The position numbers were made by a program, and so were the translations under genes. From an uncultured Bacilli bacterium (GTDB lineage Bacteria; Bacillota_I; Bacilli_A; RF39; UBA660), in the NCBI GenBank assembly GCA_934141245.1, contig CAKPCB010000002.1, forward strand, positions 1 to 64,000: a stretch of 64,000 nucleotides of DNA. Reading direction: 5' to 3'. Every line of letters starts with the position of its first letter. The first letter of the stretch is position 1. Below the pieces are notes generated by a model, which did not search any database, was not told the DNA's origin, and was given only the letters and a program-made list of their open reading frames with translations. Below, in pieces: positions 17,341-27,400 of the stretch.

Positions 17341-18156
17341 ATGAATAATAACTATAGTTTAGGTGATGTTTTTCTTTTTTTAAGAGATAGATATATATTA
17401 AATGAAATAAATTTATCAGAGTTAAAAAAATATGTTTTATTAGATAAAAAACATATTAGAGATATTAATTTTTATGTTAATTGTGGGAATATAGTACATG
17501 ATGCAAAATCAAATCTTCCTCAAGAAGATGATATTGGTTTTGAATTCGTTGAAGCAAGTCATCTATCCAGTATTAATACAACAATGATAAAAAAAATATT
17601 TGGTTGTGCTGAAGCAAATAAAAGGACAAATGGAATTGTACTTAGAACTAATAATGAATTTTTTGTTGCAAATAAAAAATATTCAGCAGTTGTTGATCAT
17701 CAAAAAGAATTTCAAAAGTGTTTTTGGGACATATTAAAGTCATCAAAAGATAGTTGTATAAGAAATTTGAGCTTTAATATTAATAATGGAGTTTTAAATA
17801 TAACACCTAGAGGAATGTCTGCCAGTGTGGGGATAAATAAATGTAATTATATATTGGTCTATAATCCAAAGTTTGATGAAATTAATTTTCTACATTCAGC
17901 TAAATCAAATCAGTCTAGTAATTTGTTAGAAAATGTTTTGTTTAGTACTAGAATTCTTAAGTCAGACGTGGTTAGTAATGATGCAGAAAAACAATTAGAT
18001 ATTCTATTTTGTAAACTTGATGAGTATGTTGAAACTAAGAAAGAAGTAGTTGTTAGTTCTCCTAGGACAAATAAAGCTTCAAATTCAAAAGAAGAAGTCT
18101 TTACTATATCTGATGCAGAGAATAAGGTACTTATAAAAAGTAAAGGAAGGAAATAA
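17341..18156 (+). CDS. Hypothetical protein, first of a tandem paralog pair
   Basis: 271 residues from the ATG at 17341 after GAGGTGATT. Not recognised. It shares an ordered set of features with the next gene: an N-terminal G-VF-FLRD(R/E)Y block, KKHIRDINFYVNC, IGFEFVEAS, TNGIVLRTNNEFFV, a central LNITPR(G/F) strand and a C-terminal (S/V)DA-(N/D) stretch ending in basic residues. No signal peptide or membrane helix; likely cytosolic alpha/beta. The two genes are 2 bases apart and probably form an operon from the promoter at 17263. Confidence 0.75.
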   Translation: MNNNYSLGDVFLFLRDRYILNEINLSELKKYVLLDKKHIRDINFYVNCGNIVHDAKSNLPQEDDIGFEFVEASHLSSINTTMIKKIFGCAEANKRTNGIVLRTNNEFFVANKKYSAVVDHQKEFQKCFWDILKSSKDSCIRNLSFNINNGVLNITPRGMSASVGINKCNYILVYNPKFDEINFLHSAKSNQSSNLLENVLFSTRILKSDVVSNDAEKQLDILFCKLDEYVETKKEVVVSSPRTNKASNSKEEVFTISDAENKVLIKSKGRK

Positions 18157-18158
18157 TT

Positions 18159-18875
18159 ATGGATTATACATTACTAGAAGTTATAATTGGATTAAGAGAT
18201 GAGTATAAGAATAATGAAGCATTATTGTTAAAATTAAAAAATCTTGTTTATGTAAAAGATAAGAACATAAAGGATATAGATTTTAATGTAATTTGTGAGA
18301 ATGGTAAGAAACCTGATATTGGATTTGAGTTTATAGAAACATCAAAAAACACTAAGTTTAAGCTAAACAAGAAAAAAACTGAAGGTATAGTTTTAAGAAA
18401 CAATAATAGCTTTTTGGTAGAAACATTTAAACATAAAGGATTTATAAAATCATTTCCTGACTTTTCTAAGGGATTTAACCAAGTTGTAACATCACAATTT
18501 TCAAATAATATAAGTCTAGATCTTGATTTAAATAATGCAAAGCTACATATAACACCAAAATTTATTGAATATGTATGTAAAAATAATAAGTTTGTCAAGT
18601 ATGACTCTAAAGAAGATATAATAACTTGTTATGCAAAATCGGATAAAGTTTCAATAGATACTGTATTATCAAAATTAATGTATACTACTATACCAAGAAG
18701 TTGTTTTAGTTTATATCATCAAAATTTGATAGATAATAGTGAATCACTAAACAAAGTAATAACATCATCTATATTAGAAAATGCAAAATCTAAAAAAACA
18801 AAGAAAGCAAACTATTCAATTGTTGATGCTGACGATATAATTGTATTAAAAAAAGAAAATAAATTGCAAAAATAG
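18159..18875 (+). CDS. Hypothetical protein, second of a tandem paralog pair
   Basis: 238 residues, ATG after AAGGAAGGAAA. It repeats the feature order of the upstream gene (LLEVIIGLRDEYKNN, KNIKDIDFNVIC, IGFEFIETS, TEGIVLRNNNSFLV, LHITPKF, SIVDADDIIVL) but is shorter in the middle. Two old, diverged copies from one tandem duplication are the simplest reading. No family is recognised. The Phe T-box promoter lies in its last codons. Confidence 0.75.
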   Translation: MDYTLLEVIIGLRDEYKNNEALLLKLKNLVYVKDKNIKDIDFNVICENGKKPDIGFEFIETSKNTKFKLNKKKTEGIVLRNNNSFLVETFKHKGFIKSFPDFSKGFNQVVTSQFSNNISLDLDLNNAKLHITPKFIEYVCKNNKFVKYDSKEDIITCYAKSDKVSIDTVLSKLMYTTIPRSCFSLYHQNLIDNSESLNKVITSSILENAKSKKTKKANYSIVDADDIIVLKKENKLQK

Positions 18876-18892
18876 GAAAAATATGCTATAGT
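18864..18892 (+). promoter_or_regulatory. Promoter of the pheST T-box transcript
   Basis: TTGCAA (18864-18869), 17-base spacer ending in TGC, and TATAGT (18887-18892), which gives an extended -10. The -35 lies in the end of the preceding gene. Confidence 0.7.
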
Positions 18893-18896
18893 TAGA

Positions 18897-19114
18897 CGTG
18901 TATTGATAGCTATGATTAGGAAATAGTAGTAGATAATATTTATTTTAAGAGAGTTGTCAGTTTTGGTGAAAGACAATAAATAAATACCTATGAATTCACC
19001 CTATAGCTTTTATTAATAATAAACGTTACTCGCGTTAAGAGATTAAGTGTATAGACATTCTATAAACTAAGGTGGTACCACGGTAATTCGTCCTTAGATG
19101 TAGAGTGTTTTTTT
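18897..19114 (+). promoter_or_regulatory. T-box riboswitch, phenylalanine specifier
   Basis: The leader before pheS has the T-box consensus as GGTGGTACCACGG (19071-19083). The TGGT in it can pair with the ACCA end of tRNA-Phe. A TTC codon at 18995-18997, followed by ACC, is the likely specifier. The terminator pairs ACATTCTA (19055-19062) and CTAAGG (19067-19072) with CCTTAG (19092-19097) and TAGAGTGT (19101-19108), then T's. Uncharged tRNA-Phe should favour the antiterminator and switch on pheS-pheT. Confidence 0.9.
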
Positions 19115-19132
19115 AATTTTAGGAGGGATATA

Positions 19133-20170
19133 ATGAAAGAAAAAGTTGAACTATTATGTAGTGAAATAACAGAATCAATAGCTAAAGCAAAAACAGTTAA
19201 TGAATTAAATAATTTAAAAGTAGAATATATGGGTAAAAAAGGTATTATTACTGAATTACAAAGTGGTATTAAAGATGCAACTGATAAAAAAGAATATGGT
19301 ATGCAAGTTAATACTGTTAGAACTACTTTTAATGAAAACTATGAGGCTAAATTACAGGAATTAAATACACTAGAAATAAATAAAAAATTAGAAAAAGAAA
19401 AAATAGATATAACATTACCTGCAACTTCTATTAAAACAGGTGCTCCAAACATTTTGGAAAAAGTAATTGAAGAAGTTGAAGAAATATGTATGTCTATGGG
19501 ATATGATGTAGTAGATGGACCTGAGATTGAAGAAGATCATTATAACTTTGAGCTTTTAAATATTCCAAAAGGACATCCAGCAAGAGATGCACAAGATACA
19601 TTCTATATAGAGGATGAAAACATTCTACTTCGTAGTCAAACATCTCCAGTACAAGCAAGAACTATGTTAGCTGCAGGTGGAAATAAACCAATTAGAATGA
19701 TTTGCCCTGGTAAAACTTATAGAAGAGATGCTGATGATGCAACTCATTCTCATCAATTTATGCAAATAGAAGGACTATTAGTTGATAAAAACATCAGTTT
19801 ATCTGATTTAAAAGGAACTTTTGATGTTATTGTAAAAAAATTATTTGGTGAAGATATAGAAACTAGGTTTAGACCAAGTTATTATCAATTTACTGAACCT
19901 TCTGTAGAAACTGATATCACTTGTTTTGCATGTAAGGGTAGTGGATGTTCCCTTTGCAAAAATACAGGTTGGATTACAGTAAGTGGTGCAGGTATGGTTC
20001 ACCCTAATGTACTTAGAAATTGTGGATATGATCCTAACGAATGGAGCGGATTTGCATTTGGATTTGGTGCTGAACGTCTAGCAATGTTAAAATATGGAAT
20101 TAATGATATTAGAACATTCTATCAAACAGATTTGAGAGAATTAGAAAATTTTGACAGAAAGGAAGATTAA
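19133..20170 (+). CDS. pheS: Phenylalanyl-tRNA synthetase alpha chain
   Basis: 345 residues, ATG after AGGAGGGATA. The N-terminal coiled coil (EYMGKKGIITELQ) precedes the class II core: motif 2 as KTYRRDADDATHSHQFMQIEG, a Cys4 stretch (CFACKGSGCSLCKNTGW, often seen in bacterial PheS), and motif 3 as GFAFGFGAERLAMLKYGI. With PheT it forms the alpha2-beta2 enzyme that charges tRNA-Phe. T-box controlled. Confidence 0.97.
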   Translation: MKEKVELLCSEITESIAKAKTVNELNNLKVEYMGKKGIITELQSGIKDATDKKEYGMQVNTVRTTFNENYEAKLQELNTLEINKKLEKEKIDITLPATSIKTGAPNILEKVIEEVEEICMSMGYDVVDGPEIEEDHYNFELLNIPKGHPARDAQDTFYIEDENILLRSQTSPVQARTMLAAGGNKPIRMICPGKTYRRDADDATHSHQFMQIEGLLVDKNISLSDLKGTFDVIVKKLFGEDIETRFRPSYYQFTEPSVETDITCFACKGSGCSLCKNTGWITVSGAGMVHPNVLRNCGYDPNEWSGFAFGFGAERLAMLKYGINDIRTFYQTDLRELENFDRKED

Positions 20171-20171
20171 G

Positions 20172-22547
20172 ATGATAAGTTTAGAATGGGTAATGGATTA
20201 CATCAATTTAGATGGTGAAGATTTAAAATTACTTGCAGAAAAAATTACCAAAGCAGGTATAAATGTAGAAAAAGTTATAACTAGTCATATAGATCATTTA
20301 GTAATAGGTGAAGTTGTTAGTTGTATAGATCATCCTAATAGTGACCACTTACATATTTGTAAAGTTAATGTTGGTGATACTGTAACTCAAATAGTATGTG
20401 GAGCACCTAATGTAAGAAGCGGAATTAAAGTAATAGTTGCACTACCTGGATGTGTATTACCTGGAGACTTTGAAATCAAGGCAGGTAAAATACGTGGAGA
20501 AGAATCAAATGGTATGATATGTGCTTTATTTGAACTTGGTGTAGAAGAAAAAACAGAAGAAAATTATAACAAAGGAATAGAAGAAGTTCATACAGATTTA
20601 AAACCTGGAGATGACGCTAATAAATACCTAGGTACAAACGATACAATGTACGAATTAGACATTCATAAACATAGAAATAATGATTGTTATTACCATATTG
20701 GTTTTGCTTATGAAATAGCTTCTATATTAAATAAAAAAGTAACACTACCAGATGTTAGCTATACTTCTAATGGTGAAGATATATCTAAATTTGTGAAAGT
20801 AGCAGTAGAAACAGATAAATGTCCATACTACAGTACTAAAATAGTTAGAAATGTAGTAATTAAAGAAAGCCCTGACTTTATAAAAAGAAGACTTAAAAGT
20901 GCAGGAATGCGTTCTATAAATAACGTAGTTGATATTTCTAATTATGTAATGTTAGAATTTGGACAACCTCTACATTTCTTTGATCTAGAAAAACTTGGTA
21001 CTAATATATTAGTAAGAGATGCTAAAGATAATGAAGAAATCACTACACTTGATGGAGTAAATAGAACCCTAACAAGTAAAGATATAGTTATAACTGATGG
21101 AGAAAAACCTGTTTGTATAGCGGGTGTTATGGGTGGAGAAAATACTGATGTAGATGAAAATACTACTGACATATTAATAGAAAGCGCTATATTTGACCCT
21201 GTTAGTATTAGATATACTGCTGCAAACTTAAACTTAAGAAGTGAAGCTTCTATAAGATATGGAAAAGGTCTTGATTATGAATATACTATTCTAGCACTTG
21301 ATAGAGCATGCCACCTACTAGAAGAATATGCATCCGCAGAGGTAGAAAACGGCAAAGTAGTATACGATGTTATAGATAAAACTCCAAAAGTAGTTAGTTT
21401 TAAAACTCAAGAAGTAAGCACTCTACTAGGACTTAATCTTACAGATGAAGATGTAAAAGTAGAATTAGCTAGATTAGATTTTGAGTATAAATACGATAAT
21501 GGAATTTTTACTGTAACTATTCCTAATAGAAGAATTGATATTGATCCTAACGTTAATGATATCGCAGAAGAAATCGGTAGACTTTATGGATATCACAATT
21601 TAAAAAGCACACTACCGACTGTAAAGACTAGACGTGGAGTATATGTTGGTGATGTTGGACTTAGAAAAAGTATTTCTAGAAGACTTAGAGCTCTAGGATT
21701 AAATGAGGTTAAAACTTATACATTAACTAGCCCCGAATTAGCTAGTAAGTTTAGATATGAAGATAAGGAACAAATTGTATTGCCTAATCCGATGAGTGTT
21801 GATAAATCAATAATAAGAACTACTTTACTACCATCACTTGTTTCAACCTATGAATATAACAAGGCAAGAAAAGTAAAAGATGTATTAATCTATGAAATAG
21901 CTAAAACATATAATAAATCATATGAAGAAGATGTAAAAGTAGCCATTCTAATGAAAGGTAACTACTTAACTAATAATTGGCAAGGCTCATCTTTAAAAGT
22001 AGACTTTTACATATTAAAAGGAATAGTAGAAAATCTGCTTAATTACTTAGGGTATAAAAACAGATATACTTTTGTAGCCGAAACATATCCAGAAATTCAT
22101 CCTGGAATAAGTGCTAAAATATTACTTGATAGAGAAGAAATAGGTATAATTGGTAGAGTTCATCCAAGTTATATGAAAGACGAAGTCTACGTTTGTGAAA
22201 TATCAATGACTAAACTTTATAACAAGAAAACAAAGCAACTAAAATATAAAGAAATCTCAAAATATCCTGGAATTGAAAAAGACCTAGCATTTGTAGTTAA
22301 CAAGGAAACTACTTCAGAAGAAATAGTTGGAGTAATAAAAAAATCAGGTGGTAGACTACTTACAAACATAGATGTATTTGATGTATATGTTGGAGAAAAT
22401 GTTAAACCTGGCAAAAAATCAATTGCGTATTCATTAAAATTTGAAGATCCAAGTAGAACTCTAACAGAAGATGAAGTAATGCAAGTATTTAATAAGATTA
22501 TTAATGATGTAACTACCAAATTAGATGCTAAATTAAGAGATAAATAA
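20172..22547 (+). CDS. pheT: Phenylalanyl-tRNA synthetase beta chain
   Basis: 791 residues from the ATG at 20172, right after pheS and preceded by AAAGGAAG; longer in-frame readings begin inside pheS and are unlikely. Domains in order: EMAP-like tRNA-binding domain (IGEVVSCIDHPNSDHLHICKV), B3/B4 editing domain (MRSINNVVDISNYVMLEFGQPLHFFD), B5 (RRIDIDPNVNDIAEEIGRLYGYHN), inactive catalytic-like core, and the C-terminal anticodon-binding domain (KYPGIEKDLAFVV, SLKFEDPSRTLTEDEV). Full length for the family (about 800). Confidence 0.97.
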   Translation: MISLEWVMDYINLDGEDLKLLAEKITKAGINVEKVITSHIDHLVIGEVVSCIDHPNSDHLHICKVNVGDTVTQIVCGAPNVRSGIKVIVALPGCVLPGDFEIKAGKIRGEESNGMICALFELGVEEKTEENYNKGIEEVHTDLKPGDDANKYLGTNDTMYELDIHKHRNNDCYYHIGFAYEIASILNKKVTLPDVSYTSNGEDISKFVKVAVETDKCPYYSTKIVRNVVIKESPDFIKRRLKSAGMRSINNVVDISNYVMLEFGQPLHFFDLEKLGTNILVRDAKDNEEITTLDGVNRTLTSKDIVITDGEKPVCIAGVMGGENTDVDENTTDILIESAIFDPVSIRYTAANLNLRSEASIRYGKGLDYEYTILALDRACHLLEEYASAEVENGKVVYDVIDKTPKVVSFKTQEVSTLLGLNLTDEDVKVELARLDFEYKYDNGIFTVTIPNRRIDIDPNVNDIAEEIGRLYGYHNLKSTLPTVKTRRGVYVGDVGLRKSISRRLRALGLNEVKTYTLTSPELASKFRYEDKEQIVLPNPMSVDKSIIRTTLLPSLVSTYEYNKARKVKDVLIYEIAKTYNKSYEEDVKVAILMKGNYLTNNWQGSSLKVDFYILKGIVENLLNYLGYKNRYTFVAETYPEIHPGISAKILLDREEIGIIGRVHPSYMKDEVYVCEISMTKLYNKKTKQLKYKEISKYPGIEKDLAFVVNKETTSEEIVGVIKKSGGRLLTNIDVFDVYVGENVKPGKKSIAYSLKFEDPSRTLTEDEVMQVFNKIINDVTTKLDAKLRDK

Positions 22548-22572
22548 AAATTTTAAAGTGTTTTAAAATTTT
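22547..22572 (+). terminator. AT-only hairpin after pheT
   Basis: AAAATTTTAAA (22547-22557) and TTTAAAATTTT pair around GTG. The stem is all A-T with only a short T run, so termination may be weak. Confidence 0.4.
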
Positions 22573-22575
22573 CTC

Positions 22576-22625
22576 TTGACTGAAATGTTTATAAATGTTA
22601 AGATACTATCTTAACTAAAGTTAAG
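22576..22625 (+). promoter_or_regulatory. Promoter with a downstream dyad
   Basis: TTGACT (22576-22581), 17-base spacer, TAAGAT (22599-22604) with TGT before it. Six bases on is CTTAACT-AA-AGTTAAG (22610-22625), a perfect 7-bp inverted repeat that is well placed for an operator at the transcription start. Confidence 0.6.
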
Positions 22626-22642
22626 GCTAGGAGGTATTGAAC

Positions 22643-23446
22643 ATGAAAGCATTACTATTATATACATATATAGATAAATCTACTTCCAAGTCTATAACTA
22701 CAATACTAGAAAATAATGAATTGTATTATATTGATGAGTGTACAAAAAGTTTTGAAAGCATTAACAAACTATTAGATTCCTTTTTCTATCAAGACAAAGT
22801 TAAAGGCAATAAGAATGGGAAATTAGAGTTACTTTGTATATTAAATAATTCTAAAAGAATAAAACTTCCATTATTAATAAATGATAATAATAGAATTGTT
22901 ATGTCAGATGATTATGTTGAAGGTATAACATCAGATATAGAAAAAGCTAGAAAACTATTGTTTAATAGTAAAAATAAAAAGTTTTTAAGGATGTTTTTAA
23001 ATAATGAAATATTTGTTTCAACAACTTATTTTGATATGAGTATTAATAATAATGAATATGATTTGTTAAAAAGAAATAATATTAATGTTATTTCAAAAAA
23101 TGGACAATATTTTGTAAATGCTAATGATATTTTTAAAATTGTACTTGAATTAGATAAGCTAGGACCATTTAGGAAGATATATGAAGACTGCTTAGAGAAA
23201 TGGAAGTACAATACTGGTTTATCTTGTAATGATAGTGATATAGTGTATTATAATTGTAGAAATCTAAGAACACTAAGTAATTATTATTACAAGACTATTA
23301 AAAATGAAAAAAAAGTGACCAATTTAAAAATATATAAAGACTTAGCAAGAGTTGTATGCTATAATGATAGTAATAGAATGGCAGTAGAAGTAGTAAAAGA
23401 TGAAAAATTTACTTCTAAAACAATGAAGTTAGTTGGTAGAAGTTAA
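22643..23446 (+). CDS. Hypothetical protein
   Basis: 267 residues from the ATG at 22643 after TAGGAGGTATT; the in-frame TTG at 22637 lies within the spacer. Soluble, Lys/Asn-rich, no signal peptide. A conserved-looking NNINVISKNGQYFVNANDIFKI stretch sits in the middle, and a Cys/Tyr-rich CNDSDIVYYNCRN follows. No family is recognised. It has its own promoter with a possible operator, and a terminator directly after it, so it seems to be a single-gene unit. Confidence 0.7.
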   Translation: MKALLLYTYIDKSTSKSITTILENNELYYIDECTKSFESINKLLDSFFYQDKVKGNKNGKLELLCILNNSKRIKLPLLINDNNRIVMSDDYVEGITSDIEKARKLLFNSKNKKFLRMFLNNEIFVSTTYFDMSINNNEYDLLKRNNINVISKNGQYFVNANDIFKIVLELDKLGPFRKIYEDCLEKWKYNTGLSCNDSDIVYYNCRNLRTLSNYYYKTIKNEKKVTNLKIYKDLARVVCYNDSNRMAVEVVKDEKFTSKTMKLVGRS

Positions 23447-23477
23447 TAAGAAGGATAGTTGTATTCTTCTTATTTTT
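23445..23477 (+). terminator. Intrinsic terminator
   Basis: AATAAGAAG (23445-23453), 12-base loop, CTTCTTATT (23466-23474), then TTT. It also lies just before the ribosome site of the recombinase gene. Confidence 0.75.
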
Positions 23478-23487
23478 GGAGGTTATT

Positions 23488-24366
23488 ATGAAATATTTAG
23501 ATAAGTATTTGCAGTACCTACAATATCAAAGAAACTACTCAATAGATACAGTTATAAGCTATAAAAGGGATATAGTAGAATTTTTAGACTATATTGAAGA
23601 GTATAATTTAGATATGTATGATTTTAGTTACGAAGAAGTTAGAAAATATTTAATGTATCTTAATAAAAAAAAGGATAAAAACTCAACTGTTTCAAGAAAA
23701 ATTAGTTCTTTAAGGAGCTTTTATAAGTTTTTAGCAAAGAGAGAAATAGTTGAAAATAATCCTTTTTCACTTGTTTCACTACCTAAAAAAGAAAAAAAAT
23801 TACCTAGATTTTTCTATTATAATGAATTAGAATTACTGTTTCAAACACCTAGGCTTGATACAGTACTTGGACAAAGAGATAGATTGATTTTAGAAATGCT
23901 TTATGCAACTGGTGTAAGAGTTTCTGAGCTTGTAAATATAAAACTCTCTGATATATCAGGAAAAGAAATAAGAATAGTTGGTAAAGGTAATAAGGAAAGA
24001 GTAGTTAGATTTGGTGAATATGTAGAAGATATACTTAAATTATATTTAAGTGATGCATATAATCAATTAAATTTGGACAATAGTGAATATTTATTCATAA
24101 ATAGCCATGGGGCACAATTAACAACTAGAGGAGTTAGATATATATTAGATAGAGTTATATCTAGAACAACATTAGAAAAAAATATATCACCGCATATGTT
24201 AAGACATTCATTTGCAACCCATTTACTTAATGAAGGGTGTGATATTTTAACAGTACAAGAACTTTTGGGACACGAGAGTTTGACTGCAACTTCTATATAT
24301 ACTCATGTAACAAATGATAGATTAAAAGAAGTATATTATAAATGTCACCCTAGAGCAAAAAAATAA
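23488..24366 (+). CDS. Tyrosine recombinase, XerC/XerD type
   Basis: 292 residues from the ATG at 23488 after TTGGAGGTTA; the TTG at 23476 overlaps that site. N-terminal SAM-like core-binding domain (YLQYLQYQRNYSIDTVISYKRDI), then the catalytic domain with Arg in GVRVSELVNI, Lys in GKGNKER, HMLRHSFATH, LGHESLTATSIYTHV (His and the nucleophile Tyr). All active residues are present. Size and lack of extra domains fit a housekeeping chromosome-dimer recombinase rather than a phage integrase; XerC versus XerD is not decided. No att-like repeats were seen beside it. Confidence 0.9.
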   Translation: MKYLDKYLQYLQYQRNYSIDTVISYKRDIVEFLDYIEEYNLDMYDFSYEEVRKYLMYLNKKKDKNSTVSRKISSLRSFYKFLAKREIVENNPFSLVSLPKKEKKLPRFFYYNELELLFQTPRLDTVLGQRDRLILEMLYATGVRVSELVNIKLSDISGKEIRIVGKGNKERVVRFGEYVEDILKLYLSDAYNQLNLDNSEYLFINSHGAQLTTRGVRYILDRVISRTTLEKNISPHMLRHSFATHLLNEGCDILTVQELLGHESLTATSIYTHVTNDRLKEVYYKCHPRAKK

Positions 24367-24367
24367 A

Positions 24368-24396
24368 TTGAAAAAATTTGATTAATATTGTAATAT
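24368..24396 (+). promoter_or_regulatory. Sigma-A type promoter
   Basis: TTGAAA (24368-24373), 17-base spacer, TAATAT (24391-24396), about 30 bases before the SecA-like gene. Confidence 0.55.
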
Positions 24397-24426
24397 TATA
24401 CTATAGGGAATGTTAGGAAGTGTAAT

Positions 24427-27400
24427 ATGGAAAATAATAATATTGAACGCTTATTTAATAAGTTAGAAATTTATGAATACGAAAAAATAATAAAAAAAAT
24501 AGATGATTATTATATAATATACAAAGATAATCCAGGTGTTACGTTTAGCCTAGATCCTAAAATTGAAAAGTGCTTAATGGACGGAGAAGAAGGGTTCCAA
24601 TATTATTTTAGTTCCTATATGGATAGTGGTTACTTAACATCTAGGATGAAGCATTTAATTGAAGAGTCTAAAATGATTAAAATGTCTAATAATCCTGATT
24701 ATGAGTTAACTAAATATATTGACAGTGTTGCTGATAAATTTGAAAATATAAGTCCAGATATTAATACGTTTTATAAAATTAAAATGTTAAGAGATGAATA
24801 TTATAAAGATCCATATAAATTTACTTTTTTTGATCAAACACTTGTATTTTTTGCTGGTTTAAAATATTTACCGGAATTTAAAAAGGTAATGGATAGTATT
24901 TCTGAAGAATTAGCTGGTAGATTAAAAACAGGAGAAAATATTGTGCTTGCAACAGTAGAGATATTTGAAAACAGAAATATAAGATTAGATTTAGAACCTT
25001 TTTTTGAACGATTCAATATAGATAAATTAAAAGATGAACTAAAAGAAGAATTAAATGATGCACTTCAAGCTGAATCGTTTATTACTGTTAGTAATAAATT
25101 AAAGCAACTTGTAAGAGGAATGATAAGTAAGGGTGTAGATGAAGAAGAAGCACTAAAAGAAGTGTTGCCAGAAGCCTATGGTCTTGTAAAAGCTGTTATA
25201 GAACATGTAACGGGTAAAAAGGCATATGATGTACAATTGATGGGTGCTATTGCTATGAATAATGGTAATGTATCGCAAATGTACACTGGAGAGGGTAAAA
25301 CATTAACTGCTATTTTTCCTGCTTATTTAAATGCATTATTAGGTAAAGAAGTAGATATTTTTACACCTAATGACTATTTAGCAAAAAGAGATGCAACAGA
25401 CAATAAAAGAATTTTTGAATTATTAAACATGAGTGCTAATTATCTAAGCGAAAATCAGACTGTAGAAGAAAAGAAAAAAGTGTATAAATCGGATATTATT
25501 TATGGTGCTAGTAGTCAATTCGCATTTGATTTCTTAAAGGATACTACAGAAAAAGATCCTACAAAAATAATGCAAAGGTCAGAAAAACCTGGCTTTGTAA
25601 TAGTTGATGAAGCTGATCAAATATTAATAGATGATGCACAAACACCATATATTTTAAATGATTCTAGTAAGGGTTTATCACTTGATGATAGGAATGCAAA
25701 TGATACTGCAATAAAGAAAATGTATCTTGCATTAGAAATAGAAAAACTATTATCTTCTAATGTAAAACGAGTAGATAATATATATGATTTTGAAGCTTTA
25801 ACTGAAGAAAATTCTGATGAACAGCAAAAAAAATATTCAAAAGATGCAAATATAATTGTTTTTAGTGGAAATAGCTCAATGGATAATAAAGCTGTTCTAA
25901 CTAAAAAAGGTGAATATGAATTATTTAGTTATTTGCTAAGCGATAAAATTAAAATCTATGAAATGCATAATAAAGATTATTTCGTTGATAATCCATTATA
26001 CGTTGATGGTGAAGATTATACTATGAATAATAATTCACTTTCCTTGACGATATCAGGTATAGAAAAAGCAATAAAAAATACTAAGGAATTCTTTGATTTA
26101 TATATGGATTGGTTAACAAAGCCAGAATACCAAAACATGAGATCATATGTAAACAATGCAATTAAAGCTAGATATATATTAGAAAAAGGTAAAGATTATC
26201 AAATAGTCACTAATCCTGAAACTAATAAGGAAGAGATTAAGGTACTAAAATCTGGTAGAATTGCTAAAGACAGTAAATATAGGGATGGCCTTCATCAAGC
26301 AATTGAATTAAAAGAAGGATTAGGCGTTATATTAGGAGAAAATGAAAAGATTTTTGATAACTCTACATCTTCTATATCAAACAGGGCTCTATTGTCTAGG
26401 TATTCAAAAGTTTCTGGTATGACAGGTACTGCAGATAAAGATATCTTTGATAAAATTTACGGACTAGATACTTTTGACGTTCCAAAAAATAAGGAATACG
26501 AATATAGTAAAAATCCACATTTAAATAGTATGCCTTTTCAAAGGGTAGATAACCCTACAATTCTATGTAAGACTAATAAGCTTAAAACAGTATTGATATT
26601 AAAAGATGTTATCGATTCATACAAAAAGAAACAGCCTGTACTTGTTGTAACAGATAGTGATGAAGAAGCAAAATATATACATTCATTATTAACTACCGGT
26701 TTAAATCCTCCATATGATAACTTGGAAGTAGGACTACTTACTTCATCTAATAATAATGAAGAAGAAGCTGAAATTATTAGAGATGCTGGTAAATTAGGCA
26801 GTATTACCATAGCTACTCAAAGAGCTGGTCGTGGAACAGATATTAAACTTGGTGGAGAGAGTGTTGTAAACTTTAATACAGTTAAAGAGCAAATCTTATT
26901 AGTAGAGGCAGCTAACTTTGTATTGACTAATGCTATTGATGCTTCATCCAGTGAAATAACAGAAGATAAAAAACATAAATTAGCCAAATTAGCAAGCGAT
27001 ACAGTAACAAATCATCCAGAGTACTTAAAAAACACTTTAGAAAATATAAGAAAAATGTATTTGAATGATCCTACATATAAAGACAAGATTGATTATTTAA
27101 CAAATGAAAGAATTAATAAGTTAAAAAATGAAGTTTACTTAACAGGGGGATTAAAGTACATTCAAACAAAGCCATTTGCTACTACAAGAAATGATGATCA
27201 GGGTAAGGGAAGAGTAGGTAGACAAGGAGAACCTGGTGAAACTATAATGTATGCATCATTATCTGATATTGAAAGCTTTGGAATTGATAAAGAAAGTGAA
27301 GATTATAAGACTGTTGTAGATATACTAGGTGAGAAAAATTATGTTAGTGATGAAAATGTTGATGGAGCAATTTCACAAGTCATAGAGAATGCTCAGAGTA

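Noticed and set aside
23488..24366. Tyrosine recombinase as sign of a prophage or integrative element
   Set aside because: It has plain Xer size and motifs, housekeeping surroundings, and no att repeats, phage or transfer genes nearby.
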